The notes beneath the pieces are model-generated. The model was given only the letters and a program-made list of their open reading frames with translations. It was not told the origin of the DNA and did no database searches. From Desulfuromonadales bacterium (GTDB lineage Bacteria; Desulfobacterota; Desulfuromonadia; Geobacterales; Pseudopelobacteraceae), in contig JAENWA010000114.1 in the NCBI GenBank assembly GCA_016650295.1, positions 62,001 through 126,000 of the forward strand: DNA of 64,000 bases, written 5' to 3'. Shown piece by piece: positions 28,148 to 36,931 of the stretch; the stretch's first letter is position 1, and each line of letters begins with the position of its first letter. Made by a program: the position numbers and the translations under genes.

Positions 28148-29274
28148 ATATCCGCCTGATAAAAAAGCTGGATGCTGTTTTTGGGTTCGTGGCAGCCTCC
28201 ACATTCCCACCGCCGGTGCACAGGGAATTGTCTCCCTCAATTAACTCCCTGCTCCTAATTCGTCCCGGCGGCATCGGCGATGCGGTGCTTCTGGCCCCTG
28301 CAATCCGCCTCCTCAAAAACACCTACCCAGCTATTAATATTACGGTCCTGGCTGAACAGCGCAATGCCGGAGTGTTCACGTTGATTCCCGGCGTGGACCG
28401 GCTGCTCTGTTACGATCATCCCCGTGAGCTGCTTCAGGCCCTGCGAAGCAGCTACGATGTAGTGATTGATACCGAACAGTGGCACCGCCTTTCGGCGATT
28501 GTGGCGCGAATCGTATCGGCGCCGGTCAAAATCGGCTTCGATACCAACGAGCGACGGCGGATGTTCACGCATACCGTCCCGTATTCGCATGATGACTATG
28601 AGTCGCTCAGTTTTACCCACCTGCTGGCCCCGCTGGGGATCGCAACGGAGACTGTGGAGACGGTGACACCGTTCCTCTCCCTCCCTGATACCGCTTGTAG
28701 CAAGGTTGCCGATCTTCTGGAACCGCTTTGTGACCAGCCTTTTGTGACGGTCTTTCCCGGAGCCAGTATCCCGGAGCGCCGCTGGGGGGCGGATCGTTTT
28801 CGTCAGTTGGCTGATAAACTGGCACTGTTTGGGATGAAGACAGTTGTCGTGGGTGGGAAAGATGATAGCCGGCAGGGAGACGTGATTGTTGGCGGTGGCT
28901 CAGGACTGAATCTGGCGGGTCCGACTTCCTTGCCAGAAACCGCTGCGGTCATTCATAAGAGTGCCTTGTTGCTCAGCGGCGATTCGGGTGTGCTGCACAT
29001 TGCTGTTGGCCTGGATATTCCGACGGTTTCTTTGTTCGGGCCCGGAAGGGCCAAAAAATGGGCCCCACAGGGGGGGCGTCATATAGTCATCAACAGGGGG
29101 CTGGACTGCTCCCCCTGTACCACCTTCGGAACCACGCCTCCCTGTCCGATTGATGCTCGCTGCCTGCGGGATATCAGCGTTGATGAAGTGGTCAACGCCG
29201 TCACAATGCTCCTGACCAGCCTGGGGACCATACCTTCCCGCTGTTGCAAGCGGGACTGGATTGAAATGGCGTAA
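28144..29274 (+). CDS. Glycosyltransferase family 9 (heptosyltransferase-like)
   Basis: A 376-residue GT9 protein. LLIRPGGIGDAVLLAPAI is the N-terminal signature of heptosyltransferases, TVFPGASIPERRWGADRF begins the C-terminal nucleotide domain, and LLLSGDSGVLHIAVGLDIPT plus SLFGPGRAKKWAPQG complete the ADP-heptose site. A C-terminal cysteine group (CSPCTTFGTTPPC, CLRD) matches many GT9 proteins. It likely adds a heptose or related sugar to an LPS-core-like acceptor on the cytoplasmic face. GTG 28144 overlaps the previous stop. It is the last gene of the plus-strand run and converges with metG nine bases away. Confidence 0.88.
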   Translation: MNIRLIKKLDAVFGFVAASTFPPPVHRELSPSINSLLLIRPGGIGDAVLLAPAIRLLKNTYPAINITVLAEQRNAGVFTLIPGVDRLLCYDHPRELLQALRSSYDVVIDTEQWHRLSAIVARIVSAPVKIGFDTNERRRMFTHTVPYSHDDYESLSFTHLLAPLGIATETVETVTPFLSLPDTACSKVADLLEPLCDQPFVTVFPGASIPERRWGADRFRQLADKLALFGMKTVVVGGKDDSRQGDVIVGGGSGLNLAGPTSLPETAAVIHKSALLLSGDSGVLHIAVGLDIPTVSLFGPGRAKKWAPQGGRHIVINRGLDCSPCTTFGTTPPCPIDARCLRDISVDEVVNAVTMLLTSLGTIPSRCCKRDWIEMA

Positions 29275-29283
29275 TTGTCCTTC

Positions 29284-30804
29284 TTACCCCTCAATCCTCG
29301 GAAACAGGGCTTCGGCCTTGGTTATCGTTGTCCCGGCACTAAGCTCGCCCCACACGAGAGAATCCCTGGAAATCTCTTCTTTCCACCCCAGTGAACAGAG
29401 CGCCTTTGCGGCAGTAGTCGGCATGAAGGCCGACAGGATGCTGTGCACCATGCGCTGAGATTCTAGCAGGCAGTACATGACCGTTTCCAGGCGTTCTCTC
29501 TGGGCCGGGTCCTTGGCCAGGGTCCAGGGGGCCGCATCATCGATGTATTTGTTGCCGGCCGAGATGACCTCCCAGATGGCCTGGAGTGCCTTGCTGAAGG
29601 CCATTTCATCCATCAGTCTGTCCACGGATGAAATCATCTCCACCGTGCGTGTTTTCAAGGCGGTGTCCATTTCGGTCAGCTCTGCCGGTGCCGGCAAAAC
29701 TCCGTCGAAATATTTGACGGCCATGGCGGTGGAACGGCTGAGCAGGTTGCCGATGTCGTTGGCCAGGTCGGAGTTGATCCGCTGAACCAGGGCGGTGTGG
29801 GAGAAGTCTCCGTCCAGGCCGAAGGGGACCTCGCGCAGCAGAAAATATCTGACCGCATCGACGCCGTACTTGTCTATCAGCATGTTCGGTTCGACCACAT
29901 TCTGCAGGCTCTTGCTCATCTTCTGCCCTTCCACTGTCCACCAGCCGTGGGCAAAAACCTTCTTCGGCAGGGGCAGGCCGGCCGCCATCAGGAAGGTCGG
30001 CCAGTAGACGGCATGGAAACGCAGGATGTCCTTGCCGATCAGGTGCACATCCACCGGCCAGTAGCGGCCGTAGTTACCGGTTTCATCCGGATAGCCCAGA
30101 GCGGTGATGTAGTTGGTCAGGGCGTCAAACCAGACATAAATAATGTGCTTCTCGTTGCCGGGGACCGGAATGCCCCAGGAAAAGGTAGTGCGTGACACCG
30201 ACAGGTCGCGCAGACCCTCCTTGACGAAGGAGATAATCTCGTTGCGCTTGCTCTTGGGCTGGATGAAATCAGGATTGGCGTCGATATGGGCCAGCAGCTG
30301 TTCCTGGTACTTGCTCATGCGGAAGAAATAGGATTCCTCCTTGAGCTTTTCCACCGGACGGTTGCAGTCCGGGCAGCGCCCTTCAATCAGCTGGGTCTCG
30401 GTCCAGAAGGTTTCGCAGGGGGTGCAGTACCAGTCTTCGTACTCCCCCAGGTAGATGTCCCCTTTTTCGAGGATGTCGGTGAATATTTGGGTCACGCCTT
30501 TTTTGTGGCGTTCCTGGGTGGTGCGGATGAAGTCGTTATGGGAGATGCCCAGTCGTTCCCAGAGGGCCTGAAAACGTTTGACGACTCGGTCGGCCAGTTC
30601 CAGCGGAGTTTCGCCGGCAGTGGTGGCGGCCTTCTCCACTTTCTGGCCATGCTCGTCACTGCCGGTCAGAAAATAGACATCAAAACCCATCAACCGTTTG
30701 TAGCGGGCCAGTACATCGGCAGCCACGGTGGTATAGGCGTGGCCGATGTGCGGCACGTCGTTGACGTAATAGATCGGGGTGGTGACGTAGAAGGTCGGTT
30801 TCAT
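29284..30804 (-). CDS. metG: Methionyl-tRNA synthetase
   Basis: A 506-residue class I synthetase. PHIGHAYTTVAADVLARY holds the HIGH motif, CTPCETF with CPDCNRP is the zinc knuckle in the connective peptide, and GQKMSKSLQN is KMSKS. The length is that of the short form without the C-terminal tRNA-binding/dimerisation domain. It charges tRNA-Met in the cytoplasm. It starts within the last codons of ricT (ATGA overlap) and is the last gene of the tmk-holB-ricT-metG operon. Confidence 0.97.
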   Translation of the reverse strand: MKPTFYVTTPIYYVNDVPHIGHAYTTVAADVLARYKRLMGFDVYFLTGSDEHGQKVEKAATTAGETPLELADRVVKRFQALWERLGISHNDFIRTTQERHKKGVTQIFTDILEKGDIYLGEYEDWYCTPCETFWTETQLIEGRCPDCNRPVEKLKEESYFFRMSKYQEQLLAHIDANPDFIQPKSKRNEIISFVKEGLRDLSVSRTTFSWGIPVPGNEKHIIYVWFDALTNYITALGYPDETGNYGRYWPVDVHLIGKDILRFHAVYWPTFLMAAGLPLPKKVFAHGWWTVEGQKMSKSLQNVVEPNMLIDKYGVDAVRYFLLREVPFGLDGDFSHTALVQRINSDLANDIGNLLSRSTAMAVKYFDGVLPAPAELTEMDTALKTRTVEMISSVDRLMDEMAFSKALQAIWEVISAGNKYIDDAAPWTLAKDPAQRERLETVMYCLLESQRMVHSILSAFMPTTAAKALCSLGWKEEISRDSLVWGELSAGTTITKAEALFPRIEG

Positions 30805-31901
30805 GGTTCACTCCTCTTGGGGTCGCTGCCAGGGGCGCCGGCTGCCGGAGCTGCTGCTTCACCAGGTTTACGGTGTCCGTGCCTGCGGTTGCGGTTCTTG
30901 CGCTTGCCCGGTTTCGGCTGAGCGCCTTCCTCCGGCACCTTCTGCTCTTTTGGTGGAGCTTCGGTCTTTGCGGCAAGCGCCTCGATAGATTCGACTTTCT
31001 TGACGGGATTGCGCGGGGCGGGACGTTGCGGCCGCTGGCGTTCCCGCTGCTGTTCCTGACGCACGGCAGGTTTTACTGCCGTCGCAACGGGTGTCTCTTC
31101 GACGGAAGCATCTCCCAGTACCTCTTCCCGTCTGACGACGATCTGCTTGCCGTCATCCATGCGGAGAGTAATGGTACCGGTCAGGATATTCAGCTTGTCG
31201 ATGACGCCGTTGGCTGACGCGGTGCGAACCCGCTTTCCGCACTTGGGAAAGGTTTTGCGCAGACTGCAGTATGTTTCGTATTCGTAATCGAGGCAGCAGA
31301 GCAAACGACCGCACTGTCCCGAGATCTTGTTGGGATTGAGGGCCAGATTCTGCTCCTTGGCCATCTTGACCGATACCGGCTGAAAATCCCGCAACCAGGA
31401 ACTGCAGCAGAGTTCACGCCCGCAGATGCCGAGACCGCCGGTAATCTTGGATTCGTCGCGAACGCCGATCTGACGCATCTCGATACGGGTATGAAAGGTG
31501 TGGGCCAAATCCTTGACCAGGTCGCGGAAATCCACCCGCCCGTCGGCAGTGAAGAAAAAGACTGCCTTGCTGCCGTCGAACTGATATTCAACCCGGACCA
31601 GTTTCATCTGCATGTTGCGCTCGACAATCCGGCGCAGACAGAAATCGAAGGCTTCCTGCTCCTTGTGCGTGTTGCGTTCCAGTGTTGCAAGGTCATCAGA
31701 GGTGGCTTTGCGTTTAATGGTGACGATTTTTTCATCGGCAGCCACCTCGCGCTCAACCGGACCACGCATGACCTGACCGACGCTGAGGCCGCGCTCGGTC
31801 TCAACCACGACGCGGTCACCGGCGGAAATCTCCATCTCACCGGCGTTAAAATCATACAGCTTGCTGGCTGTAGAAAACTGAATAGAAATAATACGTGACA
31901 A
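30801..31901 (-). CDS. ricT: PSP1-domain protein, RicT/YaaT family
   Basis: A 366-residue protein. Residues 1-280 form the PSP1 domain with the family's cysteines: GICGRELCC, QCGRLLCCLDYE and FPKCGKRV. In Bacillus the RicAFT complex carries iron-sulphur clusters and steers RNase Y and phosphorelay events; here only the T subunit is seen. The last ~85 residues are low-complexity, rich in Pro, Lys and Arg (QRERQRPQRPAPRNP, KPGKRKNRNRRHGHRK), which suggests nucleic-acid binding. It follows holB after about 59 bases and overlaps metG by four bases. Confidence 0.9.
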   Translation of the reverse strand: MSRIISIQFSTASKLYDFNAGEMEISAGDRVVVETERGLSVGQVMRGPVEREVAADEKIVTIKRKATSDDLATLERNTHKEQEAFDFCLRRIVERNMQMKLVRVEYQFDGSKAVFFFTADGRVDFRDLVKDLAHTFHTRIEMRQIGVRDESKITGGLGICGRELCCSSWLRDFQPVSVKMAKEQNLALNPNKISGQCGRLLCCLDYEYETYCSLRKTFPKCGKRVRTASANGVIDKLNILTGTITLRMDDGKQIVVRREEVLGDASVEETPVATAVKPAVRQEQQRERQRPQRPAPRNPVKKVESIEALAAKTEAPPKEQKVPEEGAQPKPGKRKNRNRRHGHRKPGEAAAPAAGAPGSDPKRSEP

Positions 31902-31960
31902 TCAATCCTCCTTATTACGTTAACGCACTAATCCTGTTTATCAGGGCTGTTTCAGGTATT

Positions 31961-32941
31961 TCAGGCAATGGCCTCGGCCATCTTCATGAACAGGCACTCA
32001 AGGGCCAATTTATTGTTGGCGTTGCGCTGGATCGCCCGCCGTGTTTCAATAATATCACCCAGCATCTGCAGGGCACAATCCAGTGTGCACCCGGCGGCAA
32101 AGGATTCCAGGGCCGGGCGGATGGCGGTGTTGACGATATCCGTGCAGCCGGCGTTCAGATAGACCGTATCACGGGCCACGGAAAGCAGCAGATCCAGTGA
32201 TTCCAGCGTCTCGTCCCGATTGCCGGCAAGTTCCTCGGCAGTATCAAAGATCGTTCTGATCCGACCGAGATCCAGAGCTGCAAGATGGGTGAGCAACGTC
32301 TCGCGGCGCATGACCAGGGTGTCATTGTCAAGTTCTCCGGCGCGTTTCATGCTCCCTTCCGACAGAGGCGCCAGCAGTTCGGCCACATCGGCTGAAAGAC
32401 CGCTCTGCTCCAGCAGCAGGCGGACATTCTCCGGCGAGAGCGATGAAAAGCGGATCAGTTGGCAGCGTGAGCGGATAGTCGGAAGCAGCATCTCGGCGTT
32501 CTCGGTCAAGAGGATGATAATCGCATTGCCGGGCGGTTCTTCCAATGTTTTGAGCAGTGAATTGGCAGCATTCACGCTCATGCGTTCGGCCGGTTCCATG
32601 ATACAGGCCTTGCGCGGCGCTTCGTACGGCCGCAGAGCCAGTTCACGCTGGATTTCCCTGAGCTGGTCGATGGAGATGTCGCGCTTGTCGGGCAACGGTT
32701 CCACAAAGTGAATATCACCGTGATTCCCGCCGGCAACCTTACGACAGGACGGGCAGACACCGCAGGCATCGTCAGCGACGGCTTTGCAGAACAGGGCCTG
32801 GATCAGGGCCAGAGCCGTTTTTTTACGTCCGCAGCCCGGTATTCCCTCGAAGATATATGAATGGGGGGTCTTGCCGGAACGGACGGAGCGCCGGAAAACC
32901 TCCACGATGCGTTCATGTCCGATTATATCAGCAAATGGCAC
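31961..32941 (-). CDS. holB: DNA polymerase III delta' subunit
   Basis: A 326-residue clamp-loader protein. YIFEGIPGCGRKKTAL is the degenerate P-loop of delta', CGVCPSCRKV is the zinc module, and LLKTLEEPPGNAIIILLTEN with TIRSRCQLI is the SRC motif region. It is part of the clamp loader that loads the beta sliding clamp. The start is GTG 32941, with AAAGGA in the short gap after tmk. Delta' usually lacks ATPase activity, in line with the imperfect P-loop. It lies between tmk and ricT as in many Gram-positive and deltaproteobacterial genomes. Confidence 0.93.
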   Translation of the reverse strand: MPFADIIGHERIVEVFRRSVRSGKTPHSYIFEGIPGCGRKKTALALIQALFCKAVADDACGVCPSCRKVAGGNHGDIHFVEPLPDKRDISIDQLREIQRELALRPYEAPRKACIMEPAERMSVNAANSLLKTLEEPPGNAIIILLTENAEMLLPTIRSRCQLIRFSSLSPENVRLLLEQSGLSADVAELLAPLSEGSMKRAGELDNDTLVMRRETLLTHLAALDLGRIRTIFDTAEELAGNRDETLESLDLLLSVARDTVYLNAGCTDIVNTAIRPALESFAAGCTLDCALQMLGDIIETRRAIQRNANNKLALECLFMKMAEAIA

Positions 32942-32953
32942 GCGCGCTTTCCT

Positions 32954-33601
32954 TTAGCCTGTTTTCAGGGCAAGCCGTTCCAGCACCCGCTCCGTAATCT
33001 CGCGGGAAATTTCATCGATCGTCCCGCTGGCGCTGATTGTCAGAAAGCGGTTTGGCTGGTCGGCCGCCAAGCGAAGGTAGCCGTCCCGGACACGCTGGTG
33101 AAACGGGAGGGCCTCCAGCTCGAAGCGTTCCTCGCGAGGGCCGCTGGCACCCTCGATGCGTCTTTTAGCCCGAGCCAGGCCCGTGGCGACATCACAATCC
33201 ATCAGCACGGTCAGATCGGGGCTCAGGGACTGGCAGGCCAGGCTGTTGAGCGAATCAATCGTGGCGCGCTCGATGCCTCTTCCGTTGTGCTGGTAGGCGA
33301 TCGTGGCATCGGTAAACCGGTCGCAGAGCACAATCGCTCCGGAATTCATGGCCGGAACAATCACCTCGGCCACATGCTGGGCGCGGGCGGCTGCATACAG
33401 CAGCAGTTCCGTCAACGGCACCATTCCCTGATTTTCGGCGTCCAGCAGGATGGCACGGATTTTGTCGGCGATCCGGCAGCCGCCCGGCTCCCGGGTCAAA
33501 AGAGTGTTGTAACCGGCGACCGTCAGGCGATCAGACAGGTTCCTGATCTGGGTCGTTTTACCGCATCCCTCGATGCCTTCGAATGTGATGAAAAAACCCA
33601 T
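32954..33601 (-). CDS. tmk: Thymidylate kinase
   Basis: A 215-residue kinase: FITFEGIEGCGKTTQI is the P-loop, LTREPGG the DRX/TREPGG motif, and LCDRFTDATIAYQ the catalytic/base-binding block. It phosphorylates dTMP to dTDP. The ORF track extends to 33730, but ATG 33601 is the right start: it gives the family's N-terminus, has GAGG upstream, and lies just downstream of a near-consensus sigma70 promoter (33638-33666). It is the first gene of the tmk-holB-ricT-metG operon and diverges from rnc. Confidence 0.96.
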   Translation of the reverse strand: MGFFITFEGIEGCGKTTQIRNLSDRLTVAGYNTLLTREPGGCRIADKIRAILLDAENQGMVPLTELLLYAAARAQHVAEVIVPAMNSGAIVLCDRFTDATIAYQHNGRGIERATIDSLNSLACQSLSPDLTVLMDCDVATGLARAKRRIEGASGPREERFELEALPFHQRVRDGYLRLAADQPNRFLTISASGTIDEISREITERVLERLALKTG

Positions 33602-33637
33602 GCCGCGCCGCCTCGAAACTCTGTTCAGAAATGCTGA

Positions 33638-33666
33638 ATTATAGGGAACAGCGCGCTTTTTATCAA
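33638..33666 (-). promoter_or_regulatory. Sigma70-type promoter of tmk operon
   Basis: On the minus strand TTGATA (33661-33666) and TATAAT (33638-33643) are separated by 17 bases, almost the full consensus. It reads towards tmk with a leader of about 30 bases and lies inside the overlong ORF drawn upstream of ATG 33601, so it supports that start. Confidence 0.8.
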
Positions 33667-33691
33667 CTGAATTCAGCACAATGACTTTCTG

Positions 33692-33721
33692 TTGCCAAAT
33701 ACGGCCGGCCTGGCATATAGT
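33692..33721 (+). promoter_or_regulatory. Putative rnc promoter giving a leaderless mRNA
   Basis: TTGCCA (33692-33697) and TATAGT (33716-33721) are 18 bases apart. Only seven bases separate the -10 box from the rnc ATG at 33729, so transcription would begin at or within a base or two of the start codon. No Shine-Dalgarno sequence precedes the ATG. Confidence 0.6.
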
Positions 33722-33728
33722 TTGACCC

Positions 33729-34463
33729 ATGACCCCGGATACCCGTCTCGAGACACATACCGATACACTCCGACAGCTCCAGGACAGCCTGGCCTACCGT
33801 TTTACGGAGCACGAGCGCGTCATTCAGGCCCTGACCCATCCCTCATTTCACAACGAGCAGCAGATCGGGGCTGGTGACTACCAGCGGCTTGAATTTTTCG
33901 GCGACGCCATCCTGGGGATGCTGCTGGCGGAAATCCTGCTGGCGCGATTTCCCGAGGCAGCCGAAGGCGAACTGTCCCGCTCCCGTGCCCAGCTGGCCGA
34001 GCAGGGCACGCTGGCCGGGATCGCCCGCAGCATGGGTTTTGGCCGGTTCATACGGCTTGGCCGTGGGGAGGAGCTGACCGGCGGGCGTGACAAGGATTCC
34101 ATACTGGCCGATGTTGTTGAATCGCTGATCGCGGCCGTGTACCTGGATGGCGGGCTGGAAGCGGCCCGGCGACTGGTGGTTCGCATGTTTGACGACCTGC
34201 TGGCCCTGTCGCAGGAAGAGGCCGCAGCCAGGGATTCGAAGAGCGAATTGCAGGAAGCCTTGTCGGCCCGCGGCCTGTTACCGCCCGAATACCGTCTGGC
34301 CGAGGAATCCGGACCGCCCCATGATCGCCAGTTCAGGTTTCTGGTATTGATTGAAGGGCGTGTGGCGGGTGAAGGGCAGGGGCGCTCCAAGAAGATTGCC
34401 CAGCAGCAGGCGGCCGGTCAGGCCCTGGAACGGCTGTTGGCAGGCGGAGTTCCTGCGGTGTGA
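33729..34463 (+). CDS. rnc: Ribonuclease III
   Basis: A 244-residue RNase III. YQRLEFFGDAILGMLLAE is the catalytic signature (usually NERLEFLGDAVL), with the second acidic site in ILADVVESLIAAVYLDGG. A C-terminal double-stranded-RNA-binding domain (SKSELQEALSARGLLPPEY ... GEGQGRSKKIAQQQAA) follows. It processes rRNA precursors and other double-stranded RNA. ATG 33729 is the only sensible start and has no ribosome site upstream; a promoter -10 box lies seven bases away, so the mRNA may be leaderless. The stop overlaps the GTG of the radical SAM gene. Confidence 0.95.
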   Translation: MTPDTRLETHTDTLRQLQDSLAYRFTEHERVIQALTHPSFHNEQQIGAGDYQRLEFFGDAILGMLLAEILLARFPEAAEGELSRSRAQLAEQGTLAGIARSMGFGRFIRLGRGEELTGGRDKDSILADVVESLIAAVYLDGGLEAARRLVVRMFDDLLALSQEEAAARDSKSELQEALSARGLLPPEYRLAEESGPPHDRQFRFLVLIEGRVAGEGQGRSKKIAQQQAAGQALERLLAGGVPAV

Positions 34464-35428
34464 AAAAGGTAACGGTGCCTTTTTTTATCAGCCATCAGGG
34501 CTGTCCCCATACCTGTGTTTTTTGCGACCAGCGCACCATCTCCGGTTCAACGGGCGAATTACCGTCAACACATGACCTCCTATCCAAGGTCGATTCCTGG
34601 CGCCGGACAGCCGGTGAGCGCCCGCTGGAAGTGGCCTTTTTCGGCGGCACGTTCACCGCGCTGCCGGTGGCGGTTCAGGACAAACTCCTTCAGCCCTTGC
34701 AGCGCCTTCTGGCATCGGGCGAGATCAGGTCAATACGGATCTCGACCCGCTCGGACTGCATCGATGATACAACGGTCACACGGCTGGCAGGGCAGGGGGT
34801 GACCGTTATAGAGCTGGGCGTGCAGTCCATGGATGACGGTGTGCTTGAACGTTCGGGGCGCGGTCACACTGCCGCCGACAGCCAGGCGGCCATCCGCTGC
34901 ATCAGGAAGGGCGGACTTACCGTCGGAGCCCAGCTGATGCCCGGCCTGCCGGGAGATACGTCTGCTAAATCCCTCCATTCACTGCAACGGGTCATTGCTG
35001 CCGGTGCCGGTTTTGTCAGGATCTATCCGGTTGTTGTGCTGCGCGGCACCGAGCTGGCGCGGCGCTTTCAGGCCGGTGAGTTCAGCCCGTTAAGCCTTGA
35101 TGAGGGTGTGCAGCTCTGCAAGGTACTGCTTCACGAGTCAATCAAAGCGGCCATCCCGGTGATCCGGATCGGCCTGCAGGCCGACGACGGCTTGAACGCG
35201 GACACAGTGCTGGCCGGCTGCCGGCACCCGGCGCTGGGGCAGCTGGTCCGTTCGGAGCTCTATTTTGATCTGCTCTGTAAACTGGTTTTGGAACTGCCGG
35301 ACGGCCAAACCTTTTCGATCCGTTGTCACCCGTCGCGGGTCTCGGATGTCGCCGGTCCTGGCCGGACCAGCCTGGCGCGTGTGGGAGGCGGATGCTGTCC
35401 GCCCGAATTGTTCCTGAACCGGCCTTGA
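34460..35428 (+). CDS. Radical SAM protein, Elp3-like without acetyltransferase domain
   Basis: A 322-residue radical SAM enzyme. The cluster motif is CPHTCVFC (CxxxCxxC), followed by VAFFGGTFTALP and IELGVQSMDDGVL, which resemble the radical SAM half of Elp3-type proteins; QLMPGLPGDT completes the pattern. The GNAT half of Elp3 is missing, and the C-terminus ends in RVGGGCCPPELF. Similar genes follow rnc in many anaerobes. A tRNA- or nucleic-acid-related reaction is inferred from family and position only. It starts at GTG 34460, overlapping the rnc stop by four bases. Confidence 0.82.
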   Translation: MKKVTVPFFISHQGCPHTCVFCDQRTISGSTGELPSTHDLLSKVDSWRRTAGERPLEVAFFGGTFTALPVAVQDKLLQPLQRLLASGEIRSIRISTRSDCIDDTTVTRLAGQGVTVIELGVQSMDDGVLERSGRGHTAADSQAAIRCIRKGGLTVGAQLMPGLPGDTSAKSLHSLQRVIAAGAGFVRIYPVVVLRGTELARRFQAGEFSPLSLDEGVQLCKVLLHESIKAAIPVIRIGLQADDGLNADTVLAGCRHPALGQLVRSELYFDLLCKLVLELPDGQTFSIRCHPSRVSDVAGPGRTSLARVGGGCCPPELFLNRP

Positions 35429-35520
35429 TGAAAGAGGAAATCGTACTCGAAACATTAAACAACAGCGTAAAGGGAAATATAATAACTGATCTGAATTACA
35501 CACGAAAAGAGGAATAATGC

Positions 35521-36594
35521 ATGCGTAAGGAATCCCTGAAATTTCTTGAAAAACTGCTGGATGCCCCCAGTCCCTCCGGTTACGAACAGCCTGCCCAGCG
35601 GGTCTTCCGTGAGTACGTGACCCCTCACTGCGATGAGGTCACTACCGATGTCATGGGCAATGTTATTGCCAGGGTAGCCGGCAAGGGCAAGGATCTGCCG
35701 AAGATCATGATTGTCGGACATACCGATGAGATCGGGCTGCAGATCAAATATATCGACGACAAGGGCTTTCTCTACTTTGCCGCGGTCGGAGGCGTTGATG
35801 CCCATCTGACACCCGGCAAACGGGTCAATGTCCACACCGCCGCCGGACCCTTGGCGGGGGTCATCGGCAAAAAACCGATCCACCTGATGGACGCCAAGGA
35901 CCGTGAAACAGTGGTCAAGCTGGAGTCCCAGTACATCGATATCGGCGCCACGGACAAGAAAGAGGCCCAGAAACTGGTCAGGGTAGGGGATGCGGTTACC
36001 TTCGATAGCGTCTTTACCCGTCTGCACGGCGACCGGGTGGCATCACGCGGCTTTGACGACAAGGCCGGCTGTTTCGTGGTGGCCGAGGTGCTGCGCCTGG
36101 TCAAGGATTCGGGCAAGAAGCTGAATGTGGACCTGTACGGCGTCTCCTCGGTCCAGGAGGAGATTGGTCTGCGCGGCGGCACCACCAGCTGTTATACGAT
36201 CAACCCGGATGTGGGCATCTGCGTGGAAGTGGATTTTGCCACCGACCAGCCGGACGTGGAAAAGAAGCACAACGGTGAGGTGGGGCTGGGCAAGGGGCCG
36301 ATCCTGGCCCGCGGCGCCAATATCAATCCACATCTGTTCGAGCTGCTCTCAACTGCTGCGGATAAAGAGAAGATTGCCATTCAGCACACCGCCAGTCCGC
36401 GCGCCACCGGCACGGATGCCAATGTCATGCAGATCTCACGGGGGGGAGTCGCCACCGCCCTGGTCAAAATCCCGCTGCGCTACATGCATACATCGGTGGA
36501 AACGGTTTCACTGGGGGATCTGGAGGATGCGGCCAGGCTGATCGTGGCGGTCTTGGGGAGGATTACGTCGAAGGAAGAATTTATTCCACGTTAG
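35521..36594 (+). CDS. M42 family metallopeptidase (glutamyl aminopeptidase / FrvX-like)
   Basis: A 357-residue di-metal aminopeptidase. IVGHTDEIGLQIKYI supplies the first metal His and Asp, RGFDDKAGCFVVAEVL the bridging Asp, VSSVQEEIGLRGGTTS the catalytic Glu pair, and CVEVDFATDQPD a further metal ligand; IQHTASPRATGTDAN carries the last His. It hydrolyses peptides from the N-terminus in the cytoplasm. A good AGAGGA site precedes ATG 35521. The stop codon lies at the very edge of a 160-base inverted-repeat element. Confidence 0.93.
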   Translation: MRKESLKFLEKLLDAPSPSGYEQPAQRVFREYVTPHCDEVTTDVMGNVIARVAGKGKDLPKIMIVGHTDEIGLQIKYIDDKGFLYFAAVGGVDAHLTPGKRVNVHTAAGPLAGVIGKKPIHLMDAKDRETVVKLESQYIDIGATDKKEAQKLVRVGDAVTFDSVFTRLHGDRVASRGFDDKAGCFVVAEVLRLVKDSGKKLNVDLYGVSSVQEEIGLRGGTTSCYTINPDVGICVEVDFATDQPDVEKKHNGEVGLGKGPILARGANINPHLFELLSTAADKEKIAIQHTASPRATGTDANVMQISRGGVATALVKIPLRYMHTSVETVSLGDLEDAARLIVAVLGRITSKEEFIPR

Positions 36595-36754
36595 GAGCCT
36601 GTCGGACTTAGGAAATCGTAGCGAAAATCCGCCTGTGCGGTCCATATTTCACCGCTTTCTTGGTCAATAGAACGACTATTGACCTGCAAAATCGGCAAAA
36701 TCTGTCCTCGCCCAGTCGAATTTTAGCTACGATTTCCTAAGTCCGACAGACTCC
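36594..36754. repeat. Nested inverted-repeat element (MITE- or REP-like)
   Basis: The arms 36594-36622 and 36726-36754 are reverse complements over 29 bases with one mismatch (GTCGGACTTAGGAAATCG in the left arm), and weaker pairing continues inwards. Inside is a second perfect stem, GGTCAATAG / CTATTGACC with a five-base loop (36662-36684). The element begins with the last base of the M42 stop codon and has no coding frame. As RNA it would form a long hairpin and might also end transcription. Whether it is dispersed in the genome cannot be told from here. Confidence 0.85.
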
Positions 36755-36931
36755 TGGGGTGGACTCGATTCCTGTATACAAAACAATCGCTTTGCAGCAG
36801 GATTTCCTTCTGTGAAATCAGTTTGTCCGCACTGCATTTAACTATTGACAAAACCGGACCGGTGTTGTTCTACTTCCACTTAAACGTTTAGCCTTCCATC
36901 CATTACGGATGCGACAATAACCAGGAGGAAT
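36755..36931 (+). promoter_or_regulatory. Upstream region and promoter of PLP aminotransferase gene
   Basis: No gene is seen. TTGACA at 36845-36850 is a consensus -35 box; TCTACT at 36869-36874 is a fair -10 box at 18-base spacing. An AGGAGG ribosome site lies at 36923-36928, better spaced for the ATG at 36935 than for 36932. Confidence 0.6.

Noticed and set aside
33602-33730. N-terminal extension of tmk to 33730
   Set aside because: It contains the tmk promoter and overlaps the rnc start; the kinase fold begins at ATG 33601.
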